From contig CAJMAW010000045.1 in assembly GCA_905211485.1 (NCBI GenBank), forward strand, positions 1 through 21,289: a stretch of DNA of 21,289 nt. The letters are read 5' to 3'. Source of the DNA: an uncultured Lentisphaeria bacterium. Lineage in GTDB: Bacteria > Verrucomicrobiota > Lentisphaeria > Victivallales > UBA1829. Shown one piece after another: positions 1-6,963 of the stretch (its first letter is position 1; every line of letters begins with the position of its first letter). Below the pieces are notes generated by a model, which was not told the origin of the DNA, searched no databases, and saw nothing but the letters and a program-made list of their open reading frames with translations. Both the position numbers and the translations under genes were made by a program.

Positions 1-14
1 CATTCTTTTTCCTG

Positions 15-1406
15 TTACAAACTCAATTCCCCCTCAAATAAATAGAGGCGCCCATAAGGCATCCAGTCGAAGAGCTGTCTTTCCGTGAGTACTGTGCTGC
101 CGCCGGCGGCGGTAGTGCCGGGGGAGAAGGGCGGGGAAGAAGGAGGGAGGGACCGCTTTTCCGGAATGCTGAGAAAGGCTGCGGCGGCATGAGTCTCCTC
201 CGTCATCGCCCGGCAGAAAAGACGGGTGACGGCGGAGGAGGAAAGATTTCCGCGAAGAGCAGAGCTCCCTCCTTCTCCGCGCTCGAAGCGTGCGACTGTT
301 TTCCTGGCGGCGATTTCCGTTTCACGGAGCAGGGGGGCCAGAAGAGCCGTGGCTTCCGGGGAATCCGGATAATCCCGGGAAAAAAGGATGTCCGTCTGCA
401 TGGAAAGGATCCTCCGCTGCTTCCTGTCGTATTCGATGACCGTTCTTGCGGCTCCTTCCGCGAAGGGCGGACCCTGTACGAACCAGGAATCCGGATACAG
501 TTTCTTCCCCGGCACGCATTGATGCGAATGTCCGCCGAGGAGCAGATGAATCTGCGGATAGCGCGCCGTGATTTCGGAAAGGGAGCGGCGCTTCCCGTCT
601 TTGTACAAACGACCCTGTGTGAATTCTCCCGCGTGGACGGCCAGAAGGATCAGATCCGGGGAGGCGCGCATGATCCGGGGAAGAATCCTGTCGAGCGTTT
701 CGAGAATCCCGTGCCTTGACGAGCCCTCCAGCTGCGCCGGGGCGATCCACTGGGACAGGTGTTCCGGCACCATTCCGATGACGGCAATGCGCAACCCCTT
801 CCTCTCCAGCAGAATCCAGTCTTCAAACACAGCGTTTCCCTCTTCCTTCTGAATTTCGAGATTGGCCGCCAGAGGGCGGGCTTCGAGCATTCCGGCATGT
901 TTCAGAAGCAGAGGAATGCCGCGGTCGAAATCGTGATTCCCGGGGATCCATGCGTCGTAGCGAGCGAGATTCATGACGCGGAACATGGAGTCGCCACCGT
1001 CCAGAGTCGATGAGAACGATCCCAGTGCCGTGTCCCCGCAGTCGATCAGCAGCAGTTCCTGATCCCGTTTCCTTTCCGATTCGACGATGGAAACGATCCT
1101 GGCGATTCCCGGAATGTCGTCCCTTCCCGTTGCACCCGCCGCACCGTGCATGTCGGTTGTCTGAAGCACGGTCAGCCGGACCGGATTCTCCTGTTCTTCC
1201 GCGTCCGCCCCTTCCGCCGTGACCGCCGTCGGGAAAGAGAAATACGCAAGCAGAAAGACAAAGGCAAAAAGAAACATGGCGGCCTGGCGGAGGAAAATCA
1301 GCGGAGATCCCTTTTTTTTCTTCTGCTGCTGCTGCCGCAAGGGGGCTGTTTTTCCGTTCCTGTCCGCAGGAAAGGAGAAAAGGAAAGAAAAGAAGAGTCT
1401 CTTCAT
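15..1406 (-). CDS. 5'-nucleotidase/UshA-type metallophosphoesterase, C-terminal domain truncated
   Basis: 463 residues. Family enzymes hydrolyse nucleotides, UDP-sugars or cyclic nucleotides outside the cytoplasm. Dinuclear-metal motifs are in order: D85-x-H87 (DMHG), G124-D125, GNHDFD at 156-161, VHAG at 257-260 and GGHSH at 291-295. A hydrophobic segment at about 42-60, before AEGADAEE, looks like a signal peptide or anchor. It sits unusually far in, behind a short hydrophobic start and a QQQQKKKK tract. The start is supported by AAGGAGGAAAT about 12 bases upstream of the ATG at 1406. The C-terminal substrate-binding domain begins near residue 375 but stops after only about 85 residues, where members usually run on for a total of 500-600. 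The stop (TAA at 15-17) follows a run of five C (29-33). One extra base there would read on as IEFVTGKRM, which resembles the family's continuation. It is either a broken gene or a sequence error. Family call firm, substrate unknown. Confidence 0.85.
   Translation of the reverse strand: MKRLFFSFLFSFPADRNGKTAPLRQQQQKKKKGSPLIFLRQAAMFLFAFVFLLAYFSFPTAVTAEGADAEEQENPVRLTVLQTTDMHGAAGATGRDDIPGIARIVSIVESERKRDQELLLIDCGDTALGSFSSTLDGGDSMFRVMNLARYDAWIPGNHDFDRGIPLLLKHAGMLEARPLAANLEIQKEEGNAVFEDWILLERKGLRIAVIGMVPEHLSQWIAPAQLEGSSRHGILETLDRILPRIMRASPDLILLAVHAGEFTQGRLYKDGKRRSLSEITARYPQIHLLLGGHSHQCVPGKKLYPDSWFVQGPPFAEGAARTVIEYDRKQRRILSMQTDILFSRDYPDSPEATALLAPLLRETEIAARKTVARFERGEGGSSALRGNLSSSAVTRLFCRAMTEETHAAAAFLSIPEKRSLPPSSPPFSPGTTAAGGSTVLTERQLFDWMPYGRLYLFEGELSL
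1312..1335. repeat. Poly-T plus CTG microsatellite within a coding sequence
   Basis: Eight T (1312-1319) followed by four CTG-type triplets. On the coding (minus) strand this gives CAG repeats then an A-run, encoding QQQQKKKK just before the hydrophobic export segment of the metallophosphoesterase. Slippage in the A8 run would shift the frame before the export signal and catalytic domain. Whether it varies cannot be seen from one sequence. Confidence 0.6.
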
Positions 1407-1608
1407 GGGAATGTGATTTCCTCCTTGGGATTCTTTTCTGAAAATCCTGAAAAAAGAAAAAAGATGAAATAAGTTTTATGGCGATCTTTTTTCCTCCCCG
1501 CTTGTTTCCCCGCCTGTTTTTTTCTGCCTGTTTTCCGGGATAATATGGCGGAGAAAGGGAGAAGAGAGAGGGCACAGGGGAGGAAAAAGGGAAAGGATCA
1601 GAGAAATG
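1407..1608. other. Intergenic spacer between DUF89 and metallophosphoesterase genes
   Basis: 202 bases, strongly purine/pyrimidine biased. It holds an AT-rich inverted repeat (AAAAAAGAT at 1457-1465, ATCTTTTTT at 1484-1492) that could act as a weak minus-strand hairpin. It also holds three imperfect copies of a CYTGTTTYCC-like word around 1500-1536. No convincing promoter seen. Confidence 0.4.
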
Positions 1609-2484
1609 TCAGATGGAAGAGCTCCTGAAGTTGTCTGTGAGAATCTGAAGACTCAGGGGGGGGACGTTCAGAAGTCCGGAAACGGCTACACATTTTGCGC
1701 GGAAGAGACAGCCCAGGGGGCGGTCCGTCAGCTGATAGAGCGTTTCAAAGTTTCCCTGCCCCTTGGCGATGACGAGATCCGCGGAACGGAAGGCCTGAAG
1801 GAATTCTGGACTGGAATGAGCGAAGTCGATTCCCGGTGTGCTGTCTCCGGTGTCAACCGTGTTCCGGCAGAAGTTTTCGAGTCCGGATGGCGCAAGTTCC
1901 TCCCGCGTGACGTCATTCAGGACGGGTTTCCCGCGGACGGCGAGAGTGATTTTGGAACGGAAAGGAGTCATGAAAAAACGGTCGAAGACGGCTTCTCCGC
2001 AGTTGTCCAGAATGTACAGGATGGATCCGGCATTTTCCATGGCGTTGTGGAGTCTGCGGATTTCCTCTGTCGCGCAGGGTTCCGTGAAGGCGCGCAGAAT
2101 GAGTTCCCTCGCCTTGTCCAGATCGAGATTCGCATCGACTCCGTAATCCAGAATGTTCCCCGAGGCCGCGAGACGGGCCGCCGCCTCGAAGGGATCGGGA
2201 TGCGAGAGCAGGTCGGATCGGACCGCGGAAAGAATTTTTTCAGCACAGATTGTGGAGAGGAGTTTCTCCTCCCGGTAGGCATCGGAGATGCCGAGAATCC
2301 GGTAGAGACTGTCATAGATGTCTCTTGCCGCGAGCGGAGGGGGCAGAGCGGGATCGGCGTGTCCGAGAATCTCGCCGATCCGCTTCATGACCCTTTCTCC
2401 GAGTTCCGGAGAAGCGCCTGTTTTTTTCAGGACCGCGCCTGCTCCTTTCCGGAAGCAGTCCGCACAGATGGGATAGGTTTTCAT
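1609..2484 (-). CDS. DUF89 / ARMT1-like damage-control phosphatase family protein
   Basis: 291 residues, all-alpha-beta DUF89 fold by motif content. The N-terminal C7-x-x-C10 (ICADCF) is typical of the prokaryotic branch with a CxxC. Metal and phosphate-site motifs follow: DNCGE at 160-164, RGKPVLND at 184-191, KGQGNFE at 241-247 and FRAKC at 261-265. The family comprises metal-dependent phosphatases proposed to remove damaged or reactive phosphorylated metabolites; the physiological substrate of this branch is not established. The start at 2484 is set by AAGGAGGAAATC about 10 bases upstream, the same RBS style as the next gene. The metallophosphoesterase gene lies downstream on the same strand after a 202-base gap, so co-transcription is possible but not shown. 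No signal peptide, so cytoplasmic. A long opposite-strand frame over this gene is a shadow. Confidence 0.87.
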   Translation of the reverse strand: MKTYPICADCFRKGAGAVLKKTGASPELGERVMKRIGEILGHADPALPPPLAARDIYDSLYRILGISDAYREEKLLSTICAEKILSAVRSDLLSHPDPFEAAARLAASGNILDYGVDANLDLDKARELILRAFTEPCATEEIRRLHNAMENAGSILYILDNCGEAVFDRFFMTPFRSKITLAVRGKPVLNDVTREELAPSGLENFCRNTVDTGDSTPGIDFAHSSPEFLQAFRSADLVIAKGQGNFETLYQLTDRPLGCLFRAKCVAVSGLLNVPPLSLQILTDNFRSSSI

Positions 2485-2543
2485 GGGCCGGATTTCCTCC
2501 TTGGCTTGTCAGAAGCGGGGAAAGATACACCCCTGGAATCTCT

Positions 2544-2552
2544 TTATCCACA
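2544..2552 (+). promoter_or_regulatory. Single consensus DnaA-box sequence
   Basis: TTATCCACA matches the DnaA box consensus TTATNCACA and lies in the DUF89/hpf spacer. It is a lone box with no cluster, AT-rich unwinding region or dnaA/dnaN neighbours. It could at most be a regulatory DnaA site and is not evidence for an origin. Confidence 0.25.
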
Positions 2553-2581
2553 GTTATAGGGTAATTTTTTGCGGAAAAAGA

Positions 2582-2612
2582 CCTTCCCGCAGAACGGGGG
2601 AGGCTTTTTTTT
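2582..2612 (+). terminator. Rho-independent terminator-like hairpin, plus strand
   Basis: An 8-bp GC-rich stem with one G-U pair and a bulge (CCTTCCCG at 2582-2589, CGGGGGAGG at 2595-2603, five-base loop) is followed directly by eight T (2605-2612). It is well formed, but no plus-strand gene lies upstream of it. On the minus strand it would sit in the DUF89 leader, followed by TCTTTTT. Confidence 0.55.
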
Positions 2613-2642
2613 CAATATTTCCGCTTTGAGGCGGAAAGATCC

Positions 2643-2670
2643 TTGACTTCATTTGAAGTGCGTCTATACT
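2643..2670 (+). promoter_or_regulatory. Sigma-70-type promoter of the hibernation factor gene, with palindrome
   Basis: A -35 TTGACT (2643-2648) and -10 TATACT (2665-2670) are separated by 16 bases, both near consensus. The spacer carries the inverted repeat ACTTCA-TT-TGAAGT (2646-2659), overlapping the -35 and placed like a repressor operator. The start codon is about 80 bases downstream of the expected transcription start. Confidence 0.7.
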
Positions 2671-2756
2671 TACCATCGACGGAAGCCGGAGAGCCCGGAA
2701 CAGGCGGATCCGGAACAAACAGAACGGTGAACCATATCAGCAGGAGGGTTTGGAAT

Positions 2757-3101
2757 ATGGAAATCATTGTCAGCGCACGTCATTTCGATCTCAGCGAATC
2801 GGTCAGGCAGCATGCCGTTGAAGTCATAGACGCTTCCTTTTCGGATCTGCGTCTGAAGGTCAGCAAGGCCACGATGGTTATTGATCAGCAGCGCAATCTC
2901 ATCAAGGCGCAGCTGGTTGTGAACATCAAGGAATTCCAGATCGAAGCCTCGTCCGAAGCGTACGACAACATGTACAAGGCGGTGGACGAAGCCGTTCTGA
3001 AAGCCGAGACACAGGCACGCAAGTACCTTGACAAGAAACAGGATCACAAGAAGGAGAAGGATCCCGACAAACAAGGCGCCGTCTCCCCCGAAGAGGCGTG
3101 A
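2757..3101 (+). CDS. hpf: Ribosome hibernation promoting factor, short HPF/RaiA type
   Basis: 114 residues. Proteins of this family bind the 30S decoding region in starvation or stationary phase, block tRNA and mRNA binding, and promote inactive 70S or 100S ribosomes. The sequence shows the beta-alpha-beta-beta-beta-alpha pattern: an MEIIVSARHFDLSESVRQHA start, a central KATMVIDQQRNLIKAQLVVN strand pair, and the typical second helix NMYKAVDEAVLKAETQARK, ending in a charged tail (KKQDHKKEKD). At this length it lacks the roughly 60-residue C-terminal dimerisation domain of long HPF. The ATG at 2757 is preceded by CAGGAGGG at about 8 bases. Upstream in-frame codons (from 2643) overlap the promoter and are not used. 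It is monocistronic, bounded by its promoter and a downstream hairpin. RaiA and HPF subtypes cannot be told apart safely here. Confidence 0.9.
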   Translation: MEIIVSARHFDLSESVRQHAVEVIDASFSDLRLKVSKATMVIDQQRNLIKAQLVVNIKEFQIEASSEAYDNMYKAVDEAVLKAETQARKYLDKKQDHKKEKDPDKQGAVSPEEA

Positions 3102-3136
3102 AAAAAAACGCCGCAGAACCGGAGCGGTGTTTTGCG

Positions 3137-3170
3137 GAAAGTCCGGACGGATTCTCTCGCCCGGACTTTC
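3137..3170 (+). terminator. Terminator hairpin after hpf
   Basis: A perfect 10-bp stem (GAAAGTCCGG at 3137-3146, CCGGACTTTC at 3161-3170) with a 14-base loop starts 35 bases after the hpf stop. The following TCTTTCC is a weak U-tract. It probably ends the hpf transcript. Confidence 0.65.
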
Positions 3171-3241
3171 TCTTTCCCCGGGGATGTGCTTTCCCACGCT
3201 GGGCCGAATGCCGCCCATGAAAAACAAAGGGTGTTATTCCC

Positions 3242-5107
3242 GTGAAGACATTGATGAAAAAACCTTCTATTATGTGTTCCTTTTCCTCCGCCGCCGCTGT
3301 TGCCGCGGCAGTGATGATGTTTTCCAGCGTCTTTCCGGCGGCTGCGGAAACGGAACCCGGCGGTGCCGTGCCGTCTCCGAAGAAAACGGAAATCACGGCA
3401 GAACAACAGGAGAACCAGAAATTGAAGATGAATTTCGAGGCCAGAACTTATATTCATGTGAAGATCCCGATGCGGGACGGAGTCCAGTTGTGTGCGGACG
3501 TCTATCTGCCTCCGGACGAGGGAAGGTATCCGGTAATTCTCACGCGTTCCCCGTACGGCGCGACCACATCCCGGAACGGAGGCGCGCTTGACTGGATCAA
3601 GCGCGGTTTCGCCTTTGTATCCGTCGATACCCGCGGCCGCTTCCATTCGGAGGGCGACTGCAATCCTTCGCGCGATGAGAAAAACGACGGATACGACACC
3701 CTCGAATGGATCGCCTCCCAGCCCTGGTGCGACGGCAACGTGGGCATGGTCGGCGGTTCCTATGTTGCCGTCACCCAGCTTGCCGCCGCCTCCTCCGGGC
3801 ATCCCGTTCTGAAGGCCGTGGCACCTTCGGCGATCAGTGCCTGCATGTTCGACTGTTACTACAACGGGGGGGCCCTTCTGCTTTCCTTCATGCCCTCCTG
3901 GCACATCGGAATGTGTTCGAAAGGCAAGACGCCCCCCGCGCCCCCCGACTGGAAAACGCTTCAGCAGGAACTGCCCGTGGCGACTCTGGATGAGCGCGCA
4001 GGACTCCCGGCCCAGGCCTGGAAAGACATCGTCGCTCATCCGTTTTACGATGAATACTGGAAGGAGATTGACCTGAAAACATCCCTCCCGGATCTGCGCG
4101 CCGCCATGTTCATTCAGGGTAGCTGGTATGATCTTCTCGGCCGCGGAAGCATTCAGATTTATCAGGACATCCTGAATCACCCGGATGTTCCAGCGGATGT
4201 CAAACGCCATACCTATCTGCGGATCGGCCCGTGGGGACACGGCGTCAACACGCCGGAGGGAGTCTATGATTTCGGTGACGCATCCATGGTGACCGAGGAC
4301 CTGGAAATTGATTTCCTCCGGAATCTCCTCACCGGGAAAAAACCCGCCACCGACCGCGAACCCGGACGCATCGCCTATTTCACCATGGGCCTGAACCAGT
4401 GGCAGTACACCGATCAGTGGCCTCCCGCCCATGTCAGAGATGTGAAGTATTATCTCGGCAGCCGCGGCGGAGCCAACAGCCGTTCCGGAGACGGGGTCCT
4501 CTCCCTGAACCCGCCTTCCGCGGACGGAGCGCCTGAATCGGGAAAGGATCATTTCCGATATGATCCCGCAGATCCGGTGCCCACCTGCGGCGGACGCATG
4601 GTCGGTGCGGGGGGAAGAAAGGACCAGTCGGCGGTGGAGGACCGGAAGGATGTGCTTGTCTATACACTTCCTGCGCTGGAGGAGGATCTGGAGGTCACGG
4701 GGGAGGTGCGTTTGAAACTCTTCATCAGCTCCACTGCGCCGGACACCGATTTCACGGCAAAGCTCGTGGACGTCTCGCCGGACGGAGTTCCCATGAACGT
4801 CTGCGACGGCATCCTGCGAGTCCGCTACCGGAACGGTCTCGACAAGCCGGGCGTCCTCATGGAGCCGGGGAAGGTGTATGAACTCGATATTTATGTGGAT
4901 GTCACCTCCCATCTTTTCCGCAAGGGGCATTGCGTGCGTCTGGAGGTTTCCAGCAGCAATTATCCACATTACACCCGGAATCTGAATACGGCGGAGGATC
5001 CGGCGTTCGGAACGCAAATGCGTGTCGCGGAGCAGACGGTGTATCACTCGGAAGAATATCCTTCGCACCTGATTCTGCCCGTGGCGTCGAAGAAGCCGCA
5101 GCCATGA
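3242..5107 (+). CDS. Secreted CocE/NonD family (S15-like) alpha/beta hydrolase
   Basis: 621 residues. This family includes cocaine esterase, glutaryl-7-ACA acylase and X-Pro dipeptidyl peptidases and cleaves ester or amide bonds with a Ser-Asp-His triad. An N-terminal signal peptide is visible: KK at 6-7, a hydrophobic Ala/Val/Met core at about 13-33, and an AAA-ET cleavage site. The catalytic domain starts with IPMRDGVQLCADVYLP. The nucleophile is S173 in GGSYVAV, the probable acid is D297 in SWYD, and the probable base is H333 in GPWGHG. A C-terminal beta-jelly-roll (S15 C-terminal domain) covers about 460-615, ending in SSSNYPHYTRN. The GTG at 3242 has AAAGGG about 10 bases upstream; an ATG at 3254 is the alternative. 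The GH27-like gene follows after 248 bases. Substrate cannot be deduced: peptide, acylated glycan or other ester. Confidence 0.88.
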   Translation: MKTLMKKPSIMCSFSSAAAVAAAVMMFSSVFPAAAETEPGGAVPSPKKTEITAEQQENQKLKMNFEARTYIHVKIPMRDGVQLCADVYLPPDEGRYPVILTRSPYGATTSRNGGALDWIKRGFAFVSVDTRGRFHSEGDCNPSRDEKNDGYDTLEWIASQPWCDGNVGMVGGSYVAVTQLAAASSGHPVLKAVAPSAISACMFDCYYNGGALLLSFMPSWHIGMCSKGKTPPAPPDWKTLQQELPVATLDERAGLPAQAWKDIVAHPFYDEYWKEIDLKTSLPDLRAAMFIQGSWYDLLGRGSIQIYQDILNHPDVPADVKRHTYLRIGPWGHGVNTPEGVYDFGDASMVTEDLEIDFLRNLLTGKKPATDREPGRIAYFTMGLNQWQYTDQWPPAHVRDVKYYLGSRGGANSRSGDGVLSLNPPSADGAPESGKDHFRYDPADPVPTCGGRMVGAGGRKDQSAVEDRKDVLVYTLPALEEDLEVTGEVRLKLFISSTAPDTDFTAKLVDVSPDGVPMNVCDGILRVRYRNGLDKPGVLMEPGKVYELDIYVDVTSHLFRKGHCVRLEVSSSNYPHYTRNLNTAEDPAFGTQMRVAEQTVYHSEEYPSHLILPVASKKPQP

Positions 5108-5245
5108 CGTTTCCATACCCCGCTCCCCTCTTTCCTCTATCCTCTATTCCCCTCCTTTCTTCGGATCCCTGAAATCCCGACAGGAGAAAGAAGGAAAGAG
5201 CGGGCGGGAGGAGAAAAAAACAAAGCGCATTCCCCGGCGGCCCAC

Positions 5246-5282
5246 TTTTCCGCGGGAAAATTTCCTTGCAGAACTTTCTGCA
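5246..5282. promoter_or_regulatory. Two adjacent palindromes upstream of the GH27-like gene
   Basis: TTTTCC-GCG-GGAAAA (5246-5260) is followed at once by TGCAGAA-CT-TTCTGCA (5267-5282, seven-base arms). The second has the size and symmetry of a repressor operator, and includes a -35-like TTGCAG, but no matching -10 is visible. The site is about 75 bases before the start codon. Confidence 0.4.
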
Positions 5283-5355
5283 TTCCTTTTTTTCCATTCA
5301 ACGATTCAAGGCAGGATCAACAACAAAGACTCCAAAACGGGGAGGAATTGATTTT

Positions 5356-6669
5356 ATGCTGATTTCACAAACACCGATTCCGCCGCGCGGCTGGAACAGT
5401 TATGATTCGTACGGCGTTTACATCAACGAGGAACAGGCTCTGGCGAATCTGGAAGCTTTCATTGAAAAACTTCAGCCCGCGGGCTACGAATATTTTGTCC
5501 TCGACGCCTGCTGGTATGCCGACGGCGATTTCATGGACAATTACCGTGCGCTCAAAGAGGGCCGGGAACGTTTCATGCACATCGATGAATGGGGGCGCTT
5601 CATCGGCTCTCCACGGACCTTCCCCCGGGGACTGCGCTATCTTTCCGACCGCTGCCATGAAGCGGGAGTCCGCTTCGGTCTTCATCTGATGCGCGGACTT
5701 CCTGCGCGGGCGCTGGAACTGAATCCTCCGGTCAAGGGACATCCTTCGGCGCGTGCGCTGGACATTGCCGATCCGGAGAATTCCTGCGTCTGGTGCGCTT
5801 ACACGAAAGGAATCCGTATGGATGCGCCCGGGGCGCAGGAATACTATGACAGCGTTGCGGAATATTTTGCTGAAGATCTTTGTCTGGATTTCGTCAAATT
5901 CGATGATGCGGTGGATTACCCGCGTGAAATCGAAGCCTTCGCTCAAGCTCTGGACAAAGTCGACCGGCCCATTCTCCTGAGTCTTTCCCCGGGGCAGGAA
6001 GCCTTTCCCGGAAACTGGGATCTGTACGCCCGCTTCGGAAATATGCTCCGCATCACGGGCGATGTCTGGGACCGCGACCATTACAACGATATGAAGTTCG
6101 ACCGCTGGGCCCTGTTCGAGAACTTCGGCGGTCCGAAATGCTGGCTTGATCTGGACATGATCCCGCTGGGCGGCATTCAGGCGCATGTGCCGGAAGGGAC
6201 CGCGCCCGAATATCAGCCGGTCCTCGGCTGCCGCCGCCGTTCCGACATGTCTGAAACCGGGAAGAAGGTGATGATGACCCAGCTGGCTCTGGCGGCCTCC
6301 CCGCTGATCTACGGAGGAGATCTGCCCATGAGCACGGAGGAGGACATCGCCTGGGTGACCGATCCGGACATGCTGGAATGTAATGCGAACGGAGTGGTCG
6401 GGAAACGCATTTTCCATCAGCGGCATCTGGATGTCCGGCGCGCGGAAAAGAAGGGATCTGAAGGACGGCATGGCTGGATCGGAATCTTCAACCGGGAGGA
6501 TTCGCACGGCGTCCGGCACTGCAGCGTCACTCCGGAGGAACTCGGCTTTGCGGGGGGCTTCCCGGAAAGGCTGTATGATGTCTGGGGCAAGCAAGTCGTC
6601 CGCCCCGATTCCTCCGGCATCCTTTCCTTCCCTCTGGAAGCGAAGGATGTCCTTTTCCTTTCCTACTGA
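5356..6669 (+). CDS. GH27-type alpha-galactosidase-like glycoside hydrolase
   Basis: 437 residues, a clan GH-D (beta/alpha)8 barrel retaining glycosidase. The signature start PPRGWNSYDSYG matches the GH27 PPMGWNSW region. Other barrel motifs are YEYFVLDACWY and VRFGLHLMRG. The nucleophile candidate is D183 in FVKFDDA and the acid/base candidate is D236 in RITGDVWD. A small C-terminal beta domain ends DVLFLSY. GH27 usually removes alpha-galactose or alpha-N-acetylgalactosamine; the RGLPARALELNPP loop differs from typical forms, so specificity is open. There is no signal peptide, so it should act in the cytoplasm on imported oligosaccharides. The ATG at 5356 is fixed by GGAGGAATT about 7 bases upstream; in-frame codons from 5266 are rejected. 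It may be expressed with the preceding hydrolase or from its own operator-bearing spacer. Confidence 0.86.
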   Translation: MLISQTPIPPRGWNSYDSYGVYINEEQALANLEAFIEKLQPAGYEYFVLDACWYADGDFMDNYRALKEGRERFMHIDEWGRFIGSPRTFPRGLRYLSDRCHEAGVRFGLHLMRGLPARALELNPPVKGHPSARALDIADPENSCVWCAYTKGIRMDAPGAQEYYDSVAEYFAEDLCLDFVKFDDAVDYPREIEAFAQALDKVDRPILLSLSPGQEAFPGNWDLYARFGNMLRITGDVWDRDHYNDMKFDRWALFENFGGPKCWLDLDMIPLGGIQAHVPEGTAPEYQPVLGCRRRSDMSETGKKVMMTQLALAASPLIYGGDLPMSTEEDIAWVTDPDMLECNANGVVGKRIFHQRHLDVRRAEKKGSEGRHGWIGIFNREDSHGVRHCSVTPEELGFAGGFPERLYDVWGKQVVRPDSSGILSFPLEAKDVLFLSY

Positions 6670-6671
6670 TC

Positions 6672-6689
6672 CTGCGGATTCTGCGGATT
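6672..6689 (+). repeat. Nine-base tandem duplication
   Basis: CTGCGGATT occurs twice in immediate tandem just after the GH27-like stop codon. Function unknown; a short replication slip is enough to explain it. Confidence 0.6.
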
Positions 6690-6843
6690 TTCTGAAGATC
6701 CTGCTGAAAGGAAGCCGGGATTCCTTCCGGACCGGAGGGGGTCGTGCAGCTGAGACCGCCTGCGGCCGCCGCTGCCTTCCGCGGGACGAGGGGAGGCGCC
6801 AGGGGAGAAAGAAAGGAGAAAGAAAAAGGAAGGAGGGAGAAGG

Positions 6844-6911
6844 AGCTCAGACTCATTGATTTTCCTCCCCGCCGCTTTTCCTTCTGTTCTGACATTTTCC
6901 CGGTCTGAGCT
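6844..6911. repeat. Spaced inverted repeat between convergent genes
   Basis: AGCTCAGAC (6844-6852) and GTCTGAGCT (6903-6911) form a perfect 9-bp inverted repeat around a 50-base pyrimidine-rich centre. It lies between the GH27-like gene (plus) and the AraC gene (minus). It could close a stem in transcripts from either side. No classical U-tract terminator was found in this 294-base spacer, which also holds a purine-rich run at 6801-6842. Confidence 0.45.
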
Positions 6912-6963
6912 GTGCGCCTGTTTATTCCTCTTTTTTTTCTGTTTTTCTTTTCGCGCTGTTGCA

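Noticed and set aside
2544..2552. Replication origin at the DnaA box near hpf
   Set aside because: One box only, with no cluster, AT-rich unwinding element or origin-linked genes.
1606..2559. 317-codon plus-strand open frame over the DUF89 gene
   Set aside because: It mirrors the DUF89 gene, shows no family motif, and has poor amino-acid patterns. The minus-strand frame has a strong RBS and conserved motifs.
4960..4968. Second TTATCCACA DnaA-box match
   Set aside because: Inside the conserved SSSNYPHYTR coding stretch of the hydrolase, so explained by protein sequence.
3044..5116. 690-codon minus-strand open frame opposite the CocE-type hydrolase
   Set aside because: It is long because of the codon bias of the real gene. 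It also runs over the hpf terminator and part of hpf. No recognisable domain.
5365..6594. 409-codon minus-strand frame opposite the GH27-like gene
   Set aside because: Antisense shadow with no motif; the plus-strand frame carries all GH27 signatures.
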